Below are positions 5,967 to 12,290 of a DNA stretch of 12,290 nt, piece by piece. The DNA lies in contig JBAQVB010000002.1 in the NCBI GenBank assembly GCA_049297855.1, forward strand, positions 1 through 12,290. Direction: 5' to 3'. Source of the stretch: CAXYVX01 sp049297855. Lineage in GTDB: Bacteria; Patescibacteriota; Saccharimonadia; Saccharimonadales; Saccharimonadaceae. The notes under the pieces were generated by a model. The model searched no databases. It was not told the DNA's origin and saw only the letters and a list, made by a program, of their open reading frames with translations. Within the stretch, counting starts at the first letter, position 1. The number at the start of each line of letters is the position of its first letter. The translations under genes and the position numbers were made by a program.

Positions 5967-6463
5967 CCAGCCAGTTGAAACGATAAACGGATCAGATCAC
6001 GAATTTCGTCATCAGATAGTTGTCCGGTCAACAAAATCGTAATCCAGTGTCGTTTATCTAGGTGATAACCCGGTGAAACACTTTCGTAGCGATCACGCAA
6101 ATTAGCCGACAGTGTCGGATCGCACTTCAGACTAAGTTGCAACGGTGTTGCATCCTCGGGTACTAACGCAAAAATTTTGTCGTTCGCGTTCTTAAAAACC
6201 GCCGGCCCGAGCGCCGCTTCATTTGCAAACGGAAAACTTTTGTTCGCGTTCGGCATTTCCAGCAAATAATTTTCCAGCTCTTCGAGACCGAAATTTCGTT
6301 GCCCATCATCGGCTACACCGTGATTTTTAGCTGATAATTGGTTTAAATATTCTCCATTCCGTCGTGAAAATTTTTTAGACAACTTAGGAGTTGGCGCTGA
6401 TCGCTTCACCAGTTTACCGTGGCGATATTCCGGCAAGATTTTCCCGATGTTTTTGCGCGCCAT
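5963..6463 (-). CDS. YjbR/MmcQ-like protein with a basic N-terminal extension
   Basis: A 166-residue protein. The YjbR/MmcQ fold (PF04237, CyaY-like, proposed DNA-binding) occupies about residues 59-165: a first helix with ELENYLLEMP, SFPFANEAAL, then KIFALVPE, LSLKCDP (110-116), PGYHLDKRHW (131-140) and a last helix DDEIRDLIRLSFQL. The first ~58 residues are very basic and look disordered; standard members start near the first helix. The ATG at 6463 is chosen because AGGAG is 5 nt upstream and it overlaps the orn stop (TGATG); a TTG one codon earlier is too close to that site. It is co-transcribed with orn. The biological role of the family is not settled. Confidence 0.82.
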   Translation of the reverse strand: MARKNIGKILPEYRHGKLVKRSAPTPKLSKKFSRRNGEYLNQLSAKNHGVADDGQRNFGLEELENYLLEMPNANKSFPFANEAALGPAVFKNANDKIFALVPEDATPLQLSLKCDPTLSANLRDRYESVSPGYHLDKRHWITILLTGQLSDDEIRDLIRLSFQLAG

Positions 6464-7176
6464 CAATGCTCCTGACTGGCGATTTTTAGGCTAAAAGGAT
6501 TCGCTTTGGGGTTGATCATGTTGCCATTATTAGATGCAACTGGCGGAGTTTGATGCTTTGATACATTCCAGTTCATTTGCTTGAGATAAAATCTCAACTC
6601 AGCGATCGATTCCTCAATGTCCGACATCGCGCGGTGATTTTCAGCCTTAGCAAAGATAACCGGCGGCTGAATAGTGTTTTCCATGACGATTTTCCAACTC
6701 GATACGTCAAGCTGGCGATAATGCAACAATTTTTGTAACTTCGGAAACTCGATTTCAATAAATTTTTGATCCTGGTGAATGCTGTTACCACAGAGGTAAA
6801 TCGGCGCCAGCTCGGCTAATTTAATCGATCCCTGGTTTTTGATAATTTTGCGCTGCGTAGCCTGTGGCAAGTCAGAATTTTTAGCAAAATAACGCTCACA
6901 AAAAGTCACCAATTCATCATCCACCGTTCCAGCAGTTTTACCGGCAACGCTATTTTGTCGAATCAAATTCCGGCGCGATAAATCATGTTCATCCCAAAAT
7001 TGCCCGACCAAGCGCCGCTCAATAAAAGCTTGCGACACTTTGACCGGCGACTCGTAACGCGCGATTTCATTAAACTGCCAATCGGTCGCAATAGCACCGA
7101 CCTCAATAATTTTGTCCTTGCCTGGATAGAGGCCGGTCATCTCCAGGTCGACCCACAACAAATTTGCTTTACTCAT
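6463..7176 (-). CDS. orn: Oligoribonuclease with extra insertion and tail
   Basis: A 3'-5' exonuclease that degrades 2-5 nt RNAs to mononucleotides, including pGpG in cells that use c-di-GMP. The DEDDh active site is visible: Asp10 and Glu12 in WVDLEMTGL, Asp136 in NSIHQDQKF, His181 and Asp186 in NHRAMSDIEE. The family segment YRQLDVSSWK (153-162) is present. The 237 residues exceed the usual ~180. There is an insertion of about 25 residues near 99-122, rich in Lys and Gln, and a Pro/Asn-rich tail of about 33 residues after NWNVSK. There is no ribosome site. A perfect extended -10 ends 6 nt before the ATG, suggesting a leaderless message. First gene of a pair with the YjbR-like gene. The fold also resembles other DEDDh nucleases, but the WVDLEMTGL start is typical of Orn. 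Confidence 0.93.
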   Translation of the reverse strand: MSKANLLWVDLEMTGLYPGKDKIIEVGAIATDWQFNEIARYESPVKVSQAFIERRLVGQFWDEHDLSRRNLIRQNSVAGKTAGTVDDELVTFCERYFAKNSDLPQATQRKIIKNQGSIKLAELAPIYLCGNSIHQDQKFIEIEFPKLQKLLHYRQLDVSSWKIVMENTIQPPVIFAKAENHRAMSDIEESIAELRFYLKQMNWNVSKHQTPPVASNNGNMINPKANPFSLKIASQEH

Positions 7177-7182
7177 GCGACC

Positions 7183-7191
7183 ATTATAGCA
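7183..7191 (-). promoter_or_regulatory. Extended -10 for a leaderless orn transcript
   Basis: TGCTATAAT on the minus strand (a TGn extension plus a perfect TATAAT) followed by GGTCGC and the orn ATG at 7176. The spacing puts the transcription start on the ATG. It overlaps the short gap after the Trp-rich gene. No good -35 is seen, which an extended -10 can tolerate. Confidence 0.6.
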
Positions 7192-7196
7192 AAGTT

Positions 7197-7628
7197 TCAG
7201 GCTTCGTCGTCGGGAAAATCCGCTCCGTCATCCGTCCACCAAGTTTTATTTTTAGCATCCCAGCGCAAACCCGACTCATCGTCATACGGATTTTCGGTCC
7301 AACGTGTATCACTATTAAACCATAAGTTATCATTGCGCAACATTTGTTTATTTTGCCGCAAAAAATCCTGAAAGGTCGGAGGTTTAGCGAAACGACTCTT
7401 GTAATCCTCTATCTCGGAAGTGGCACGTGAGTCCAATTCGCCGTTAGCTACATCAATATTGCATTCCTCTGAGACACCTTCAGCCCACGCGTTACGAACA
7501 TCGTTATATAACGCCATAAAACCTGCGAAACGATCCAAACGCGCTCGTTCCGCCGGTGTTATTTCGCGATTGGCCCAACGATCATGAGCTTCCTCTGAGC
7601 GTTTTGGCGGCTGAGGCTGATTGTTCAT
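7197..7628 (-). CDS. Small Trp-rich hypothetical protein downstream of nrdJ
   Basis: A 143-residue soluble, acidic protein I do not recognise. It has seven tryptophans, four of them in the last third (DTRWTENP, GLRWDAKNKTWWTDDG), and ends in the acidic run PDDEA. The N-terminal half is likely helical (TPAERARLDRFAGFMALYND). There is no signal peptide or membrane segment, and a single cysteine in the middle. The ATG is 2 bp after the nrdJ stop with only a weak site before it, so it is likely translated by coupling from nrdJ. This fixed position hints at a partner in the same operon, but I see no catalytic motif. It could also be an orphan gene. Stop codons of other frames support the reading. 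Confidence 0.7.
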   Translation of the reverse strand: MNNQPQPPKRSEEAHDRWANREITPAERARLDRFAGFMALYNDVRNAWAEGVSEECNIDVANGELDSRATSEIEDYKSRFAKPPTFQDFLRQNKQMLRNDNLWFNSDTRWTENPYDDESGLRWDAKNKTWWTDDGADFPDDEA

Positions 7629-7630
7629 CC

Positions 7631-10600
7631 CTAGCTACATCCGCTCGTACTGCCGCACAGTTCGCAAATATAACACGATCCGGCCGGCCGCATTTTGACG
7701 CCGCAGTTAAGGCACATCGGCGCATCTTTGCTGGCGCCGAGTTGATCCATCAGTTCGGCCGTCGAATGCACCGCCGGTGAAGCTCCAGGGTCGGATTTCA
7801 GATCGCTGTGGATTGACGCCGAATGTGGAGTTGTTGGTTCGGCAACGGTTTTATAAGTTTTCTCAAACTTGATCGATTCGGCTTTGTCGGCCTTAATGCG
7901 CGCAAAATCCGCTTCGGCCTGTTCGTCTTTTTTCGTGGGCTGATCATTGGTTTGGTCACCAAAACCAGTCAAATTTTCGCCCACCTCAGTTACCTCTTCA
8001 TAAAAACCGCCGTTTTCGATAGCGTGCGCTCGCTCGGCCGTGGTGTAAATGCCGTATTGACTGCGCTCATCAAACGACAAGTTGTCCAAGGCCAAACGAC
8101 GGAATAAATAATCCAGCGGACTCGAAGCGAACGGGATGTCGTGATCGGACGTCATACCACTCGGCTCAAAGCGCATGTTGGCGAATTTCTCGACAAATTT
8201 CTCCAGTGGCACACCGTATTGCAAGCCCATGCTAACCGCAATTGAAAACGCGTCAAACAATCCGGCCAAAGTTGAACCCTGTTTGGATGCGCGCATGAAC
8301 AGTTCACCGATTTTGCCGTCGCCGTACTTACCGATGGTGGCAAACGATTTCATGCCACCGATATCATATTTATAGGTTCGCGCGTCACGCACCGACGGCA
8401 AAGAAATTTTATGGCCACGCAGCACCGCATCGTCAAATAATTTGGTTTGCTGCGACTGAGCGTTCGGTGTGGCGGTCAGTTCAGCGCGTACGTCAGCTTC
8501 AATTTTCGGTCGCAATTCACGCTCAATTTTAGCGCGTAATTTGGACTCTGATTCATCGTCCGTTTTATCATCTTTTTTGTCGCTCAGTGGTTGATAAGCT
8601 TTGCAATTGTCGCGATAAATTGCCACCGCTTTCAGACCCAGTTTCCAGGAATCCAGGTAGACTTTTCCGACATCCTCGACCGTGGCCGATTCCGGCATGT
8701 TGACAGTTTTGGAAATCGCGCCCGACAGAAACGGCTGCACCGCCGCCATCATGCGCACATGGCCCATCGGCGCAATCGAGCGCAATCCGACCGCCGTGTC
8801 GAAAATAGCGTAATCGCTTTTACGTAGATGTGGCGCGTCAATCACGTTACCGTTTTTCAGGATATAATCCGTAATATCGGTGATCTCATCGTCGCGATAG
8901 CCCAAATGCTTCAGCGCGCGTGGAATCGTTAGATTAACAATCTGCATATTACTGCCGTCGACCATTTTTTTAAACTTAACCAGTGAAAAGTCCGGCTCGA
9001 TGCCCGTCGTGTCGCAGTCCATCATGAAACCGATCGTGCCGGTTGGAGCCAGCAAACTGGCCTGCGAATTGCGCCAGCCGTATTGTTGGCCCAAACTTTG
9101 CGATGCGTCCCATTCGCGATTGGCCGCGAAAACGATATCCTCGGCATTGATGTGATGATCAACGTCAGTTATTTTGTCGGTCAACGCCAAACTGGCCTTG
9201 GTGTGTTTGCGAATCACATTGGTCATGCTATCGCGATTTTTCGCAAAACCGGCAAACGGCCCGACCGCACCTGCCAACTCTGCGCTACGCCGATAAGCCG
9301 TCCCCGTCATCAAACTGGTAATCGCCGCTGCCACATTCTGGCCCTGTGGCGAATCATAAGGTAAACCGATCGCCATCAATAACGCGCCCAAATTGGCGTA
9401 ACCGATGCCGAGCTGGCGGAATTTTTTGGTATTGACGCCGATTTTTTCGGTCGGAAAGTCGCCAAAACTGATGCTTAAATCCATCGCTGTGAAAATCAGT
9501 TCGGCCGCGCGTTCGAACTGTTCAACGTTGAATTTATTGTCTTCATCCAAAAATTTTAATAGATTGATGCTCGCCAAATTGCACGACGAGTTATCAATCG
9601 ACATGTATTCTGAACATGGGTTACTGCCAACGATTTTGCCCTCAGCCGCCAAGGTGTGCCAAGCATTTATTGTGTCGTCGTATTGCAGCCCCGGATCGGC
9701 GCACGCCCAGGCCGCTTGCGCGATATCGTAAAACAATTTTTTGGCGTCGACCGTCGCGCTGACGCTGCCGTCGAGGCGATTACGTAAATCAAATTTGCCA
9801 TCACTCTCTACTGCTTTCATAAATTCATCCGAGACGCGCACCGAGTTGTTAGCATTTTGGTACTGCGCCGAATAAATATCTTGGCCGTCGATACCCATGT
9901 CAAAACCGGCGTCACGCAGGGCGCGAATTTTCTCTTCTTCGCGCACTTTGGTCTGGATAAAGGATTCAATATCCGGATGATCAACGTCCAAAATGACCAT
10001 TTTAGCCGCGCGCCGCGTAGCGCCACCACTAGCGATTGTACCGGCTGAGGCGTCCGCACCACGCATAAATGACACCGGACCTGACGAATGTCCACCGTGG
10101 CGCAAACCTTCATTGCTACCGCGAATCCGTGACAAATTCACGCCAGCGCCCGAACCACGTTTAAAGATTTTGCCTTCCTCAACATACCAATTGAGAATGC
10201 TGTCCATATTGTCGTCAACACCCAAAATAAAACACGCCGAAACCTGTTGCGGCGCCTCCGTGCCAACGTTGAACCACACCGGCGAATTAAATGAAAACAT
10301 CTGATGCACCAATAAATATTTCAAATCATTAGCAAAAGCCGTCCGCGATTCCTCACCGTCAAACACGTCGTCAATTTTGGATTGCTCGACATACTTACCA
10401 ACCACGCGATCGATCAGTTGCTTCAGAGAATCTTCGCGCGTCGCCGAACCTAGCACGCCGTGAAAGTATTTACTGGTCACAATATTCGTCGCATTGACGC
10501 TCCAAAAATCCGGAAATTCCACGCCGCGCTGTTCAAAAGTCGTTCCGCCGGTTTTCCAATTTGTCATCACCACGTCGCGTTTTTCCCACTTAACCTGCGT

Positions 10601-10762
10601 GTACGGATCGACGCCCGACGTTGCAAAATGATAATCGACGTGAATTTTCGGACCGCGCTTTTCGCTCGGCTTGTTGCCACGCCCCTTATTATCGGCTGTC
10701 CCGCGCGAATTCTCCGTCAACTTCGCGAGATTTTTACTAACATTATCAGAAATTTTGACCAT
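7631..10762 (-). CDS. nrdJ: Class II (adenosylcobalamin-dependent) ribonucleotide reductase
   Basis: Reduces ribonucleotides to deoxyribonucleotides using a cobalamin-derived radical and a thiyl cysteine. The 1043-residue product carries the expected residues: Cys177 in VSACFIL, the NPCSE motif with Asn381, Cys383 and Glu385, and Cys394 in SSCNLASINL (11 residues after Cys383, as in class II enzymes). LAPTGTIGFMMD (572-583) lies in the barrel. A TSCPD-type domain spans about 795-895 (SFATIGKYGDGKIGELFMRA, MRFEPSGMTSD). The tail has Cys1017, 1020, 1030, 1033, 1036 and 1042, matching the redox/zinc tail of these enzymes. A charged helical linker (about 728-770, DKKDDKTDDESE then KIERELRPKIEADVR) and a polar linker before the tail are extra. 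The ATG at 10762 is chosen because AAGGAGGGG lies right before it; the frame runs open 25 codons further upstream. NrdR-like sites lie upstream. Confidence 0.96.
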   Translation of the reverse strand: MVKISDNVSKNLAKLTENSRGTADNKGRGNKPSEKRGPKIHVDYHFATSGVDPYTQVKWEKRDVVMTNWKTGGTTFEQRGVEFPDFWSVNATNIVTSKYFHGVLGSATREDSLKQLIDRVVGKYVEQSKIDDVFDGEESRTAFANDLKYLLVHQMFSFNSPVWFNVGTEAPQQVSACFILGVDDNMDSILNWYVEEGKIFKRGSGAGVNLSRIRGSNEGLRHGGHSSGPVSFMRGADASAGTIASGGATRRAAKMVILDVDHPDIESFIQTKVREEEKIRALRDAGFDMGIDGQDIYSAQYQNANNSVRVSDEFMKAVESDGKFDLRNRLDGSVSATVDAKKLFYDIAQAAWACADPGLQYDDTINAWHTLAAEGKIVGSNPCSEYMSIDNSSCNLASINLLKFLDEDNKFNVEQFERAAELIFTAMDLSISFGDFPTEKIGVNTKKFRQLGIGYANLGALLMAIGLPYDSPQGQNVAAAITSLMTGTAYRRSAELAGAVGPFAGFAKNRDSMTNVIRKHTKASLALTDKITDVDHHINAEDIVFAANREWDASQSLGQQYGWRNSQASLLAPTGTIGFMMDCDTTGIEPDFSLVKFKKMVDGSNMQIVNLTIPRALKHLGYRDDEITDITDYILKNGNVIDAPHLRKSDYAIFDTAVGLRSIAPMGHVRMMAAVQPFLSGAISKTVNMPESATVEDVGKVYLDSWKLGLKAVAIYRDNCKAYQPLSDKKDDKTDDESESKLRAKIERELRPKIEADVRAELTATPNAQSQQTKLFDDAVLRGHKISLPSVRDARTYKYDIGGMKSFATIGKYGDGKIGELFMRASKQGSTLAGLFDAFSIAVSMGLQYGVPLEKFVEKFANMRFEPSGMTSDHDIPFASSPLDYLFRRLALDNLSFDERSQYGIYTTAERAHAIENGGFYEEVTEVGENLTGFGDQTNDQPTKKDEQAEADFARIKADKAESIKFEKTYKTVAEPTTPHSASIHSDLKSDPGASPAVHSTAELMDQLGASKDAPMCLNCGVKMRPAGSCYICELCGSTSGCS

Positions 10763-10868
10763 AACCCCTCCTTGATCATCTGTTACTACCCTGTTTTTGC
10801 GAGCCGTTGCCCACTTTCTGTATTCGTTTCCCCGCAAACTCGCAGCTTCGCCGATGAAAATTGAACAC
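10763..10868 (-). promoter_or_regulatory. nrdJ 5' leader with possible nested stems
   Basis: The ~105-nt leader can form UCAUC/GAUGA (10857-10853 with 10780-10776), inside it UGCGAG/CUCGCA (10844-10839 with 10803-10798), and inside that UUGC/GCAA (10837-10834 with 10810-10807). The outer 3' arm sits just before the ribosome site AAGGAGGGG. A metabolite-sensing or protein-bound leader is possible. The short stems could also be chance, and I do not see the consensus of a standard cobalamin riboswitch. Confidence 0.3.
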
Positions 10869-10913
10869 TACATGTATTGTAGCACGTTATTATGGTTACG
10901 CTATATGTAGAAT
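10865..10913. promoter_or_regulatory. Two NrdR-box-like sites and -10 box before nrdJ
   Basis: ACACTACATGTATTGT (10865-10880) matches the NrdR box ACACWATATATWGTGT at 13 of 16 positions with a 7-of-8 dyad. ACGCTATATGTAGAAT (10898-10913) matches at 12 of 16. The starts are 33 bp apart, about three helical turns, as in known paired boxes. A minus-strand -10, TACAAT (10881-10876), overlaps the first box, which would fit repression of nrdJ by NrdR. WTGTAG/CTACAW half-sites also recur here (10868, 10877, 10905, 10917), so another regulator is possible. Confidence 0.5.
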
Positions 10914-10945
10914 TTACTACATTTACATAATCTCAATAGCCGGGG

Positions 10946-12290
10946 TTAGGCAACGCTGTAAACAGAATCGCTGTGAAGCACGTATGGACCGCGCCTTAAG
11001 CTTAAACTAGTCCCAAATCCTGGATTGCGCGACAGCATGTGACCTATTGCGGTGCGCGCCACGGGGATATAGTGAGTCCCGTCCAAAAGCAATTGCGGCG
11101 GAACCTGGCCAATTGCGATAGCATTGGTGTCATCCGTAGTTGCGGCCAGTCCTGTATCCTCAAGCCCGTAAGCGACCAGATATTTTCTAATGCTGATGGA
11201 GCGTCGCCCGAACGCCGCGGTCATGGCGGTCTCGCAGTCGGCTCGCGACGCGGCATTCCCGGTATGCAGACCGAGAATAAGGAACTTCTTTCCAGGGAAA
11301 TGCTGAATCATCAGCTGATGCTTTGCAACCATTGCTGCAGTGTCGAAGGTTTCGTCGTTTTGACCCATGAAGATTATCATTATCTCATCTTTGGTTTGTT
11401 CTCGGTCGTATAACGTGATGATGGGTGTCGGCCTGTCGATTGCCAGAGTCGCCCCAGCATCTGTGCGAGCAAAAGTGTATTCGCTTCCCGTCCAGGCAAT
11501 GGTTCCTTGAACACCTGAAATTTCCACAGGGTTAATCACTCCCTGCACAACTCCAGGCATTGCAACAGAGCCTAGCTCCGTGGGAAATCCTCCTTCCACA
11601 CCAGCAAGAGTAACGGTTGAGGTGCCAGATGGGATTGTCACACCTGTAGTAGTTGCCACATCTCCACCTTGGCGTGCCATGATCGTGCTGGATGTTTCTC
11701 CTCCGATTCCACCATTTAGCACTTCTAAATGCAGATCAGCTGAGATGATGTTAGTCCAGCCCCCCATCTCAGTCAATGAGTCTCCCCAGCAACGGATCTT
11801 GGTTATTGCTGGGTGGGGAACTATGGCGCCAGCTGTCGCTGAGTCAATTGTGCTAAGGCCTACCGTAAAGTGCGTGGGAAAAAACTCAGTAGAATTGAAA
11901 ATAACCCAAACATGATCGGTAAAACTGGAATCTAAATTCAGATGAGCAACTATAAACCCCTGAATGTTGTCAGTGAGACTAAACTGTCCAGGCCCACCGT
12001 AATTTTCTGACCCCATGAATACGTTAAACCCATCAAGTCCTGTTTCAGAGATTAATAGGTTTGTATCTTGCATATCCGCGGCAGTGCCGATATCAAATGC
12101 AGTAAACCAGTAATTATCCGTGGGTGGGTTGGTAACGGTCGCCACATACGATCCGTCCTTTTCCCAGGTGCCCTGAAGAGAGTATCCGGCTGGGAGATTA
12201 CCACCGTAGTCGCCTGTAGGGACGTTGGCTATCGCCGATACCGACCCGGATCCTGGTGTGCCTGCGCTGCCTGTTGCGCCTTGCGGAATA
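10946..12290 (-). CDS. Collagen-repeat plus SGNH-hydrolase protein, N-terminus beyond window (tail-fibre-like)
   Basis: The frame is open to the window edge, giving 447 residues of the C-terminal part (first codon at 12289). The first ~15 residues are collagen-like G-x-y repeats (PQGATGSAGTPGSGS). A β-rich region of about 100 residues follows (GTWEKDGSYVATVTNPPTDN). The SGNH/GDSL esterase domain starts near residue 162: catalytic Ser171 in CWGDSLTEMG, block II NGGIGGETSS (192-201), block III GQND with Asn311, and the DGTHYIP block with Asp403 and His406. An insertion of about 85 residues, probably a β-sandwich, separates blocks II and III. Collagen spacer plus SGNH domain is seen in phage tail fibres and surface glycan-esterases. 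Codon use (more GGA, GGG, AGA, TTC, ATC) differs from the neighbours. The in-frame GTG at 12145 is not a convincing start because the repeats run on upstream. Confidence 0.8.
   Translation of the reverse strand, partial: IPQGATGSAGTPGSGSVSAIANVPTGDYGGNLPAGYSLQGTWEKDGSYVATVTNPPTDNYWFTAFDIGTAADMQDTNLLISETGLDGFNVFMGSENYGGPGQFSLTDNIQGFIVAHLNLDSSFTDHVWVIFNSTEFFPTHFTVGLSTIDSATAGAIVPHPAITKIRCWGDSLTEMGGWTNIISADLHLEVLNGGIGGETSSTIMARQGGDVATTTGVTIPSGTSTVTLAGVEGGFPTELGSVAMPGVVQGVINPVEISGVQGTIAWTGSEYTFARTDAGATLAIDRPTPIITLYDREQTKDEIMIIFMGQNDETFDTAAMVAKHQLMIQHFPGKKFLILGLHTGNAASRADCETAMTAAFGRRSISIRKYLVAYGLEDTGLAATTDDTNAIAIGQVPPQLLLDGTHYIPVARTAIGHMLSRNPGFGTSLSLRRGPYVLHSDSVYSVA

Noticed and set aside
6464..6466. 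TTG start of the YjbR-like gene
   Set aside because: Only 3 nt from the AGGAG site; the ATG at 6463 has better spacing and a TGATG stop-start overlap.
10763..10837. 25-codon N-terminal extension of NrdJ
   Set aside because: A near-perfect Shine-Dalgarno directly precedes the internal ATG at 10762, and the upstream residues do not look like the family.
10914..10945. Terminator between the SGNH gene and nrdJ
   Set aside because: I see no hairpin followed by a U-run; read-through remains possible.

Overview
The window looks like a chromosomal stretch from a candidate phyla radiation (Patescibacteria) bacterium, most likely a Saccharibacteria (TM7) relative. This rests on small compact genes, short or overlapping gene junctions, a very short S18, a VirB2/TrbC-like small pilin of the type common in these genomes, and a large adenosylcobalamin-dependent ribonucleotide reductase. 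The code is standard: TGA is used as a stop. The taxon is an inference, because no rRNA is present.

Layout, nearly all on the minus strand. Reading in the direction of transcription, a promoter at 2691-2719 drives rpsF-ssb-rpsR, then a ParB-fold protein and a 5'(3')-deoxyribonucleotidase-like HAD protein whose genes overlap, then efp (C-terminus cut by the window edge). Each of rpsF, ssb, rpsR, the ParB-like gene and efp has a visible Shine-Dalgarno site. Upstream are a small two-helix pilin-like protein with its own promoter and dnaG, a primase that has lost all four zinc ligands. A 74-bp region with two opposed promoters separates dnaG from a plus-strand, single-helix membrane protein of unknown function. 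That protein converges on an orn (oligoribonuclease) - YjbR/MmcQ-like pair. Next comes nrdJ (class II ribonucleotide reductase) followed 2 bp later by a small Trp-rich hypothetical gene. nrdJ has NrdR-box-like repeats and a leader RNA that can fold. The last 1.35 kb is the C-terminal part of a collagen-repeat plus SGNH-hydrolase protein, reminiscent of phage tail fibres. Its codon use is visibly different from that of the rest of the window.

Functionally the region is mostly information processing: ribosome assembly and autoregulation (S6, S18), SSB and primase for replication, EF-P for proline-stretch translation, Orn for RNA end-degradation, NrdJ for dNTP supply. The most notable signals are the zinc-less DnaG, apparent leaderless promoters at dnaG, orn and the membrane-protein gene, the Arg32-type EF-P, the uncharacterised ParB-fold/nucleotidase pair inside a ribosomal operon, and the foreign-looking SGNH gene beside nrdJ. 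I did not find a clear new multi-gene system such as a defence island or CRISPR array. No gap between genes exceeds 300 bases.
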